A stretch of DNA of 34,647 bases, taken from NCBI GenBank assembly GCA_019347875.1, contig JAHWKN010000008.1:1-34647 (forward strand), written 5' to 3'. This DNA is from Candidatus Parcubacteria bacterium (GTDB taxonomy: Bacteria > Patescibacteriota > Saccharimonadia > UBA4664 > JAHWKN01). The notes beneath the pieces are model-generated. The model saw nothing but the letters and a program-made list of their open reading frames with translations, ran no database searches and had not been told where the DNA came from. The translations under genes were made by a program, and so were the position numbers. Every line of letters begins with the position of its first letter. Position 1 is the first letter of the stretch. Shown here piece after piece: positions 28,836 through 34,647 of this stretch.

Positions 28836-30068
28836 ATGATCACTTTTGTCTACAGCGCCAAGCACATGAAGACCGGCGAGAGCGTTAAAGCCGAGGTGCA
28901 GGCCGAGAACGCCCACGCGGCGGCCAAGCTGTTAATGGCTCAAAACCTGTTTCCGATCACCGTTACCAACAAAGCCGACCAAAAGGGGCTGGCGGCCATG
29001 TTCGGACTGGGCAGCCGAATCTCGACCAAAGACCGCATCATCTTCACCCGGCAGCTGGCCACCCTGATTAACGCCGGGTTGCCGCTGCTGCAGTCGCTGC
29101 GGACGGTGAAGGGCCAGATCTCCAACCCGGCGCTGCAGGATGTGGTGCAAAACGTCAGCAACAGCGTAGAGGGCGGCAGCACGCTGTCGGCCGCCTTCGC
29201 TGAGCACCCCAAGGTGTTTAACCAGATTTATGTGGCGCTGATTGCCGCCGGAGAAACCTCCGGATCGCTCGATAAAACCATGGAGCGCATCGCCGATCAG
29301 CAGGAAAAAGACGCCGCCATAGTGTCTAAAATCCGCGGGGCTTTGATCTACCCCATCATCGTTTTGATGGTTATCTTGGGCGTGCTGGCGTTCATGCTGA
29401 CCACCGTTTTGCCGCAGATCGGCCAGCTTTACGCCGACCTAGATAAGCCGCTGCCGTTTTTGTCCGCGGTCCTAGTTAGCCTGTCGCACTTTATCATCAA
29501 GTTCTGGTGGCTGGTACCGGTTTTACTGGTGATGGCCGGGCTGGGCCTGCGCAACCTGCTTAAGACAGAGCAGGGTAAGCGGTTCGCGGATCGGATGAAG
29601 GTTAAGCTGCCCCTGTTCGGGCGGATTTTTCGCAAGGTTTACATGGCCCGCTACAGCCGCACGCTGGGCACCCTGCTGGGCAGTGGCATCCCGCTGTTGG
29701 AGGCGCTGGACATCGTCAGAAAAGCCATCAACAACGTTTTGCTGGAAGAAAGCATTGAGCGCTCCATGGGAGAGGTCAAGGGCGGCAAGGCGCTGTCGGA
29801 GACGCTGGAGGACGACCCGCAGTTTCTGGTGTTGGTGCCGCAAATGATTAAGATCGGTGAGCAGTCCGGGGCGATCGACGAGATGCTGGGGCGCGTGGCG
29901 ACGTTTTACGAAAACGAGGTTGATACCGAGGTTAAAAACCTCTCCACCACCATCGAGCCGCTGCTGATGGTGGTTTTGGGGGTGCTGGTGGCCCTGGTCA
30001 TCGCGGCGGTGCTGTTCCCGGTTTACAGCCTGGTCGGCGGCGGCGGGCTGGACAACGCCGGCCGCTAG
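28836..30068 (+). CDS. pilC: Type IV pilus platform protein PilC
   Basis: 410 residues. Two GspF/PilC domains are visible: FTRQLATLINAGLPLLQSLRTV (first) and YSRTLGTLLGSGIPLLEALDIVRKAI (second). Three hydrophobic helices are visible (about 170-195, 215-235 and 375-400; ALIYPIIVLMVILGVLAFMLTTVLP; LLMVVLGVLVALVIAAVLFPVYSL). It is the inner-membrane rotor on which PilB and PilT act. AAGGAG lies 11 nt upstream of the start. Confidence 0.95.
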   Translation: MITFVYSAKHMKTGESVKAEVQAENAHAAAKLLMAQNLFPITVTNKADQKGLAAMFGLGSRISTKDRIIFTRQLATLINAGLPLLQSLRTVKGQISNPALQDVVQNVSNSVEGGSTLSAAFAEHPKVFNQIYVALIAAGETSGSLDKTMERIADQQEKDAAIVSKIRGALIYPIIVLMVILGVLAFMLTTVLPQIGQLYADLDKPLPFLSAVLVSLSHFIIKFWWLVPVLLVMAGLGLRNLLKTEQGKRFADRMKVKLPLFGRIFRKVYMARYSRTLGTLLGSGIPLLEALDIVRKAINNVLLEESIERSMGEVKGGKALSETLEDDPQFLVLVPQMIKIGEQSGAIDEMLGRVATFYENEVDTEVKNLSTTIEPLLMVVLGVLVALVIAAVLFPVYSLVGGGGLDNAGR

Positions 30069-30102
30069 CCCGGGCCGTAGTTCCATAACGGTCAGAAAAA
30101 GC

Positions 30103-30132
30103 TTGACGTGGTTAAAGCATAAGTGCAATAAT
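30103..30132 (+). promoter_or_regulatory. Promoter of pilA
   Basis: TTGACG (30103-30108), 18-nt spacer, AATAAT (30127-30132). A leader of about 35 nt carries AAGGTG (30160-30165). The main pilin thus has its own full promoter plus Shine-Dalgarno, unlike most neighbours. Confidence 0.6.
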
Positions 30133-30173
30133 ACCAGTAAAGCCGATTAATTAACTAAGAAGGTGAACAAAGC

Positions 30174-30599
30174 ATGCTAAAGCAATTACTAAATAAGGAG
30201 CGGGGTAACTCGAAAGGGTTCACCTTGATCGAGATCGTGCTGGTTTTGGCCATCGCGGGGCTGATTTTGTTGATCGTGTTCCTGGCGGTGCAGGGCGCGC
30301 AGCGTAGCCGGCGCGACGGCCAGCGTAAGAACGACGCTGCCCGGATTTTGTCTCAGGCCGAGCAGTTCGCTTCCAACAACAACGGCCGCTATCCGACAGC
30401 CTGGACCGACACCAGCTTCCAGACGGCTTATGTTGCTCCGCTTAACATCACCCCTCCCGGCGGCGGTGTTTACACCTACGCGGGCGGTTATCCGGCCGCC
30501 TGTCCTGCCCCCAACACCGTCTACATGCGGCCGCTAGGCCGCGGTGTTCAGGTCAAGATGTGTCTGGAGACCGCTTTCCAGGAGCTGACCAACAGCTAA
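30174..30599 (+). CDS. pilA: Major type IV pilin PilA
   Basis: 141 residues. The leader MLKQLLNKERGNSKG is cut before FTLIEIVLVLAIAGLILLIVF, with Gly at -1, Phe at +1 and Glu at +5. The stretch QRSRRDGQRKNDAARILSQAEQFASNNNGRYP is very like pilins I know from Saccharibacteria. The C-terminal domain is small (GGGVYTYAGGYPAACPAPNTVYMRPL...KMCLE) with two Cys that could form a D-loop disulphide. It has its own promoter and terminator, consistent with being the most abundant product of the locus. Confidence 0.93.
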   Translation: MLKQLLNKERGNSKGFTLIEIVLVLAIAGLILLIVFLAVQGAQRSRRDGQRKNDAARILSQAEQFASNNNGRYPTAWTDTSFQTAYVAPLNITPPGGGVYTYAGGYPAACPAPNTVYMRPLGRGVQVKMCLETAFQELTNS

Positions 30600-30623
30600 G
30601 CCTAAAGGCTACTAGCTAAAAAA

Positions 30624-30646
30624 GACCCCATGTTGGGGTCTTTTTT
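30624..30646 (+). terminator. Intrinsic terminator of pilA
   Basis: GACCCCA (30624-30630), TGT loop, TGGGGTC (30634-30640), T6; an A6 run before it makes it bidirectional in shape. Confidence 0.95.
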
Positions 30647-30654
30647 AATTGGTC

Positions 30655-30670
30655 TGCTATAATTTGCTTA
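30655..30670 (+). promoter_or_regulatory. Extended -10 promoter of pilD, leaderless
   Basis: TGcTATAAT at 30655-30663; the expected +1 is 30670, the A of the ATG. The pilA terminator ends only 9 bases before. Confidence 0.75.
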
Positions 30671-31533
30671 TGCTTACACTAGCGCTTGTGACGGTGCTCG
30701 GCCTGCTCGTCGGCAGCTTCATCAACGCCGCGGTCTGGCGGCTGCACCAACAGTCAGCGGGCCGTTCGACAGGCTCAGGGCCGACCGGTCAGACGTCAAA
30801 CGTCAAAGGTCAGTCGGATGTCAGTATCACCCACGGCCGTTCGATGTGTCCGCGCTGTCGCCACCGGCTGGCGGCCACCGACCTGATCCCGCTGCTTAGC
30901 TGGGTCTGGTTGCGCGGCCGCTGCCGCTACTGCCAGGCTGCAATACCAGCCCAATACCCGCTGGTGGAGCTTTTAACCGCCGGGCTGTTCGCATGGTCTT
31001 ACTCCTCACTCCTCACTACTCACTACTCACCACTCGGCGTGGTTGACTTCGCGTTTTGGCTGTACTTTTTGACGGTACTGATCGTTCTGGCGCTGTATGA
31101 CGCTCGCTGGATGCTCCTGCCCGACGTTGTGCTGCTGCCCGCTATCGTGGTGGCGTTACTGCAGCTGCCGGTTAGCCTGGTGCTTGGCCAGCCGTTCGGC
31201 GGCGTCTGGTCGGCGCTGCTGGCGGCCGCCTTGGCCGGAGGCGGCTTTTACGCCATCGCCTGGGTGACGCGCGGTAAGGGTATGGGCGGGGGAGACATCA
31301 AGCTGGCCTTTTTGATGGGGTTGCTGTTGGGGCTGGGTAAAACGGGCGTCGCCTTGTTCGTGGCCTTTATGTCCGCGGCGCTGGTGGGGGTGGCCCTGGT
31401 GGCCGTAGCCCGGCTTATGCGGCACCGGCGGCCCAAGTACATCGCTTTCGGCCCGTTCCTGATCGCCGGGACGGTGATCGCCAAGCTGCACGGGGCGGCG
31501 ATTATAGAGTGGTATTTAAGGGGGCTGTATTAG
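30670..31533 (+). CDS. pilD: Prepilin peptidase PilD with repeat-derived insertions
   Basis: 287 residues from ATG 30670. MLTLALVTVLGLLVGSFINAAVWRL is the family start. CPRC and CRYC form the zinc/methyltransferase-type tetracysteine (MCPRCRHRL...GRCRYCQA). The catalytic aspartates are in ALYDARWMLLPD and the GxGD motif GMGGGDIKLAFLMG. Membrane helices fill the C-terminal half. It cleaves and N-methylates prepilins. The N-terminal cytoplasmic loop (about residues 28-56) is built from two repeat types (30759-30783 and 30788-30815), and a heptamer run (31001-31035) encodes SSLLTTHYSPL in a later loop. All are in frame. Confidence 0.94.
   Translation: MLTLALVTVLGLLVGSFINAAVWRLHQQSAGRSTGSGPTGQTSNVKGQSDVSITHGRSMCPRCRHRLAATDLIPLLSWVWLRGRCRYCQAAIPAQYPLVELLTAGLFAWSYSSLLTTHYSPLGVVDFAFWLYFLTVLIVLALYDARWMLLPDVVLLPAIVVALLQLPVSLVLGQPFGGVWSALLAAALAGGGFYAIAWVTRGKGMGGGDIKLAFLMGLLLGLGKTGVALFVAFMSAALVGVALVAVARLMRHRRPKYIAFGPFLIAGTVIAKLHGAAIIEWYLRGLY
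30759..30783. repeat. Dispersed palindrome-type repeat inside pilD
   Basis: Core TTCGACAGGCTCAG (30765-30778), flanked by 6-bp direct repeats GGGCCG (30759-30764, 30778-30783), like a target duplication. The core resembles a repeat (TTCGACA-GCTCAG) seen in many bacterial genomes. Confidence 0.6.
30788..30815 (+). repeat. Heptamer repeat 1 inside pilD
   Basis: GTCAGAC, GTCAAAC, GTCAAAG, GTCAGTC in exact 7-nt phase. Confidence 0.75.
31001..31035 (+). repeat. Heptamer repeat 2 inside pilD
   Basis: ACTCCTC, ACTCCTC, ACTACTC, ACTACTC, ACCACTC: five 7-mers in exact phase, coding in frame. The complement of this motif class resembles the polA repeat. Confidence 0.85.
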
Positions 31534-31542
31534 CCGAAGGGA

Positions 31543-31551
31543 TGTTATAAT
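31543..31551 (+). promoter_or_regulatory. Extended -10 promoter of the minor pilin cluster
   Basis: TGtTATAAT (31543-31551) gives a +1 near 31558, leaving about 4 nt before the ATG at 31562. Confidence 0.65.
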
Positions 31552-31561
31552 CAAAACAGTT

Positions 31562-32182
31562 ATGTTAAAAAGTAACGCGCAGTCTGGGTTTACGCTGATC
31601 GAGGTGGTTATGGTGCTGGCCATTTCCGGCCTGCTTCTTATAATGGCGTTTTCGGGGCAAAGAGAGGTGCGCGAGCGGGCCCAGTTTTCGGCCGCCGTGG
31701 AGCAAGTTAAGAACAACGTCGTGAAGGTCAAAAACGAGGCGAACACCACCGTCCATCTCGACGCCCTTGGTACGGGGGACAGGCTGTTTTTCGGCAAGCG
31801 TATCAGGTTCACCCCCAACAGCTCGAGCTTGGAGGTGACCACTCTGACCGCTGACCGCAACGACCTGAGCGCAACGCTGGTAGAGTCACCGGTTGAATAC
31901 ACCATCGATGTCCCTTACGGGGTGCGCTACGCCGACCCTCAGCGGCGCTCCGTCATCTTTACCCGCCGCGAGAGCGACGGGCAGCTTATCACCTACACGC
32001 CGGATACGCCTGTTTGGACGCCGCCGCCTCCGGTTAACTTTTCCCGCGATCCCGACCGGTACAGGCCGGATGACGCCTCGCTGCGGGGAGACTTGGTTTT
32101 GCGGTTCGAGGATGACGCCGGGCGCGCCGCTACGGTGACCGTCAACGGCCTAACCGGCGCGGTCACCAGGGTGATCAACTGA
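31562..32182 (+). CDS. Minor pilin, GspH/FimT-like
   Basis: 206 residues. The leader MLKSNAQSG precedes FTLIEVVMVLAISGLLLIMAF (Glu at +5). The mature part is beta-rich (RIRFTPNSSSLEVTTLTADRND, EYTIDVPYGVRYADPQRRSVIFTRRESDGQLITY, PVWTPPPPVNFSRDPDRY) and ends GRAATVTVNGLTGAVTRV, in the style of GspH/FimT proteins. First of four overlapping pseudopilin genes that probably form the pilus tip or priming complex. The stop overlaps the next start (TGATG). Confidence 0.8.
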   Translation: MLKSNAQSGFTLIEVVMVLAISGLLLIMAFSGQREVRERAQFSAAVEQVKNNVVKVKNEANTTVHLDALGTGDRLFFGKRIRFTPNSSSLEVTTLTADRNDLSATLVESPVEYTIDVPYGVRYADPQRRSVIFTRRESDGQLITYTPDTPVWTPPPPVNFSRDPDRYRPDDASLRGDLVLRFEDDAGRAATVTVNGLTGAVTRVIN

Positions 32183-32694
32183 TGAGAGCGCACGCGCAAC
32201 GGGGCGATACGCTGATCGAGGTGGTGATGGCGCTGGCCATTTTGTCGAGCGTGCTGCTGGCCTCCTTTAACGTGGCGACCGCCGCTTTCCGGCAGGGCCG
32301 GTCGGCCCAGGAACGCACCCAGGCGGTGAACTTGATCCAGGAGCAGGCCGAGGGGCTGCGCAACATTCGTGACACCCGCAGCTGGGGCATGTTTAGAGGC
32401 GCGGTTTTTGGCGCCGGCACCTTTCACATGAGCGACGCCGGCGGCTCGTGGCAGGTCAACTCCGGTATGCTTAACAACGGCATTTACCGGATCTCGGTTC
32501 ATGCCAACGGCAGCGTCGGCGCCACTACCGGGATCACGGCGGTAGAGGCGGGCGAAAAAATCAGGTTCGACATTGCGGCCGAGTGGGACAACGCCGGTGT
32601 CGGGCCGCCCAACCGCACCGTCATTAGCACCTATCTCGTCAATCTGGACGGTATGGGCCCGCGTGACTGCTCGGCCGGAGGGGCGGGATGTTAA
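32182..32694 (+). CDS. Minor pilin, GspI/PilV-like, unusual +1 residue
   Basis: 170 residues. The leader MRAHAQRG is followed by DTLIEVVMALAILSSVLLASF: Gly at -1, Glu at +5, but Asp at +1 instead of Phe or Met. Downstream the protein has AERTQAVNLIQEQAEGLRNIRDTR, characteristic of PilV/GspI-like pseudopilins, then a beta domain ending in a Cys pair (PRDCSAGGAGC). It overlaps its neighbours by 1 and 7 bases, so the set is translated together. Confidence 0.8.
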   Translation: MRAHAQRGDTLIEVVMALAILSSVLLASFNVATAAFRQGRSAQERTQAVNLIQEQAEGLRNIRDTRSWGMFRGAVFGAGTFHMSDAGGSWQVNSGMLNNGIYRISVHANGSVGATTGITAVEAGEKIRFDIAAEWDNAGVGPPNRTVISTYLVNLDGMGPRDCSAGGAGC

Positions 32695-33269
32695 AGCGTG
32701 AGGAGGGCTTTACCTTGATAGAACTGTTGCTGGCCATGGCGCTGTTTAGTTTGATGCTGCTGGTGGTGATTGGCGGGTTTATAAACATCGTGCGGATGTA
32801 CCAGGCTGGCTTGGCCTCGCGTAACACCCAGCAAAACGCCCGCTCGGGTCTGGAAGAGATGGTGCGCACGGCACGCGGCGCCTCGGCGGCCGAGGTGGTG
32901 CCGACGGGGTTGTGCCTGCGGGGCGACAGCGCCACCAGTATTTTTTACGTGCAGTCCGGGCAGCTGCGGCGGGGGCTGATCAATCCGGCCGCCGCCTCCG
33001 GATGCGATCCGGCCAACGTCCAGGGCGCCCCCACCGTGCTGTCTTCGGGTGACGTCAGGGTTCTGAGCTTAACGGCCACGTCCATTCCGGCGGGGAGTGC
33101 GCATCCTGACACCGGCTTTAGCCCGGACAGTGTCCGGATGGAGCTGCGGGTAGCTACCGCCAACCCCGGCCTCTTAGCCGGCAGCAACTGCATCACCGGC
33201 CAAGGCGCCCAGTTTTGCTCGGTCAGCAACCTCACCAGTACGGTTAGCTTGCGGGGGACGGCCCAATGA
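32688..33269 (+). CDS. Minor pilin, PilW/GspJ-like
   Basis: 193 residues with a very short leader MLKREEG before FTLIELLLAMALFSLMLLVVIGGF (Glu at +5). RNTQQNARSGLEEMVRTARGASAAEVV follows, as in PilW/GspJ proteins. The C-terminal domain has four Cys (LCLRG, GCDPA, NCITG, FCSVS), able to form two disulphides. Overlaps the next gene by ATGA. Confidence 0.8.
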   Translation: MLKREEGFTLIELLLAMALFSLMLLVVIGGFINIVRMYQAGLASRNTQQNARSGLEEMVRTARGASAAEVVPTGLCLRGDSATSIFYVQSGQLRRGLINPAAASGCDPANVQGAPTVLSSGDVRVLSLTATSIPAGSAHPDTGFSPDSVRMELRVATANPGLLAGSNCITGQGAQFCSVSNLTSTVSLRGTAQ

Positions 33270-34243
33270 GCCGGCCAAGTTTCTTGCAGGATCAAAAGGG
33301 GGTTGTGGCGCTTGCCACCACCATTATCGTTAGCTTGCTGCTGCTGATCATTACCACCGCCATGGTCAGCTTAATGATGGGAGAGCTGCGCCAGGCGGAG
33401 GACGCCGACCAGTCGATCCGCGCCTACTACGCGGCCGAGGCCGGGGCTGAAGAGGCGCTGCTGGAGCTCAAGCGGGCGATTAACAGCGGCGGCGCTTTGT
33501 CGTTTTCCGGTAACTGTGTGGCCAGTAGCGTGGCCGACATCGCTTACACCTGTAAGCGCATTACCGCCACCAGCAACACGCTGGAAAATAAATCCGCCCG
33601 CGACCGCTCGCAGCAGTTTGAAATCCCCGCCTCGGCGGGCTTTAACCGCATTGATCTCAGCTGGAACATCAGCGGCTTTGAGCAGGACCCGTTGGCGCCG
33701 AATCCGTTTCCGTTTATTTCAAACTTCCCCCCTGGAGCGAGCTGGAACTTTCCGGCGGTGATGGAGCTAAGTGACGTGACCTATCCGAGCGGTACGTTTA
33801 CGGCCGGCAACATCAACCTCCAGACGCTGGTGTTGCGGCCAAACCGTACCGGCGGGGCCGCTACGGGCATAGGGGCGGTCGGCCCGGTTTCGGTACGGTG
33901 CACCGCCAACGTGCCCCAGAACGATCCCTACAACTGCCGCATCAGCATCACCGGCTTTAACGCCGGTCAAAACCACATTCTGCGCTTGCGCCCGCGTTAT
34001 GCCGGGGCCCACTACAAGCTGGAGTTTTACAACAACGGCACGAGGGTGAGCGTGCCCGACCAGAACGCGGCGGTGGACGTGACCGCCCGCGCCGGGGACG
34101 TGTTCCGCCGCATCAGGATCAACGTGCCGATCCGCTCCGGCGCGGCTTCCGGCCTGGATCACGTTTTGTTTAGCGACACCGATATTTGTAAGAATTTTGA
34201 GGTGCGGGATGGTAATAACAGCGCGGTTGGGATGTGCCCCTAA
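33266..34243 (+). CDS. PilX/GspK-like pilus protein
   Basis: 325 residues. The start MSRPSFLQDQKG VVALATTIIVSLLLLIITTAMVSLMMGELRQAEDADQSIRAYYAAEAGAEEAL matches PilX/GspK-type proteins: Gly at -1, no Glu at +5, a long hydrophobic helix, then the AYYAAEAGxEEAL motif. Loss of Glu5 is typical of the tip-most GspK-type pseudopilin. The mature domain is large and beta-rich with a few Cys (GNCVASSVADIAYTC, RCTANVPQNDPYNC, DICKNFEV). Last gene of the cluster. Confidence 0.8.
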   Translation: MSRPSFLQDQKGVVALATTIIVSLLLLIITTAMVSLMMGELRQAEDADQSIRAYYAAEAGAEEALLELKRAINSGGALSFSGNCVASSVADIAYTCKRITATSNTLENKSARDRSQQFEIPASAGFNRIDLSWNISGFEQDPLAPNPFPFISNFPPGASWNFPAVMELSDVTYPSGTFTAGNINLQTLVLRPNRTGGAATGIGAVGPVSVRCTANVPQNDPYNCRISITGFNAGQNHILRLRPRYAGAHYKLEFYNNGTRVSVPDQNAAVDVTARAGDVFRRIRINVPIRSGAASGLDHVLFSDTDICKNFEVRDGNNSAVGMCP

Positions 34244-34560
34244 GGAAGTAGGGGGTTCTGAGTTGCCTCGGCACTTTTTCTGCTCCAATCGTTAGCCGGT
34301 ATGTCATCACCCCCGCCCTCCCCGCAGCGGGCCTACCGTCTATCCCTCCTAACTCCCACGTAACCCGCTCTTTCGTCACTTTTGTCCCGCCAAAAGTAAC
34401 CAAAACCGGCCGAGTAGGTCGCTCACTCCAAGCCATCCAGCCCGCAAAAGGCCGGGCCTGCGGAACTCGTCCCTAGCGGTCCTCAAACAGTCCTCGGCCT
34501 TAATCGGCCTTTTCCGGTCTGGCTGTTTGGGGTTAGCTCCAATACTCGGGGATGGTAAGA
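34244..34560. other. Non-coding region with a dispersed-repeat-like element
   Basis: No supported gene. In minus-strand reading, 34532-34370 contains an arrangement I recall from intergenic repeats of several phyla: an inverted pair (34481-34490 with 34523-34532, 9 of 10 plus a G-U), a GAGTTCCGCAGG segment, ATGGCTTGGAGTGAGCGACC and GGTTACTTTTGGCGGGACAA. GCCCG and CGGGC (34440-34457) form a small stem. A short minus-strand frame through it reads MAWSERPTRPVLVTFGGTKVT, which I treat as repeat translation, not a gene. Confidence 0.5.
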
Positions 34561-34595
34561 GGGATTAGGGGTTCGGGATTGGTAGATCGTAGATC
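34561..34595 (+). repeat. Heptamer repeat near the window end
   Basis: GGGATTA, GGGGTTC, GGGATTG, GTAGATC, GTAGATC in exact 7-nt phase; non-coding. 34596-34647 shows nothing I can name. Confidence 0.75.
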
Positions 34596-34647
34596 GGTTC
34601 TTGCTTTTTGATTACTTAATCCATAGCTTTTCTAAGCCAACCCCAAG

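Noticed and set aside
34170-34436. Minus-strand 88-residue open frame
   Set aside because: It overlaps the PilX-like gene and the dispersed-repeat-like element, and has no convincing ribosome-binding site.

Overview
This window looks like a piece of a Patescibacteria (CPR) chromosome, most likely Candidatus Saccharibacteria (TM7). That assignment is an inference. It rests on the pilin signature (a GFTLIE leader followed by a basic, Asn-rich stretch), a Gram-positive style type IV pilus locus without a secretin, a DHH-like protein, and housekeeping proteins with Ala/Lys-rich tails. The DNA is GC-rich. UGA is a normal stop: ssb ends with UGA directly after its DDIPF tip, so the UGA-recoding CPR lineages are excluded.

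Layout. 1-1041: two overlapping P-loop nucleotide/CoA-type kinases, the first cut by the window edge. 1042-2634: a long structured leader, a secreted LysM plus resuscitation-promoting-factor-like (Rpf) protein, and two tiny proteins (HxxxCxxC, winged-helix-like). 2717-10154: replication and repair genes (polA, mutM, holA) interleaved with small unknown genes, an anti-sigma-like membrane protein, a repeat-bearing surface protein and ribosomal protein S20 with a histone-H1-like tail. 10354-16302: an Actinobacteria-like zinc-ribbon protein, a degenerate DHH protein, a PRC-barrel protein, the rpsF-ssb-rpsR operon with an S6:S18-type leader, efp, tlyA and ychF. 16328-17407: an AT-richer islet with a phd-doc toxin-antitoxin pair and a divergent unknown gene. 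17528-23234: two tandem modules, each a TPR membrane protein plus a large secreted protein, sharing a C-terminal domain. 23312-34243: a full type IV pilus set (pilM, N, O, a small membrane protein, pilB, pilT, pilC, pilA, pilD and four pseudopilins). 34244-34647: non-coding DNA with a dispersed-repeat-like element and heptamer repeats.

The pilus genes form one machine: PilM/N/O is the inner-membrane platform, PilC the platform protein, PilB and PilT the extension and retraction motors, PilD the leader peptidase, PilA the main subunit, and the four minor pilins the likely tip or priming complex. The two upstream surface modules are plausible partners or tip and adhesin proteins, which would suit an epibiont that attaches to host cells. 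The Rpf-like protein and the zinc-ribbon protein look like families typical of Actinobacteria, the known hosts of Saccharibacteria.

Three cross-cutting patterns stand out. (1) Many genes have a -10 or extended -10 box whose predicted +1 falls on or within a few bases of the start codon, so they are probably leaderless; a second class has -35/-10 promoters, about 70-240 nt leaders and strong Shine-Dalgarno sites. (2) Heptamer tandem repeats occur at several places, including inside polA and pilD. (3) Short palindromic elements sharing the core TCGACAGG are inserted in frame in mutM and pilD.
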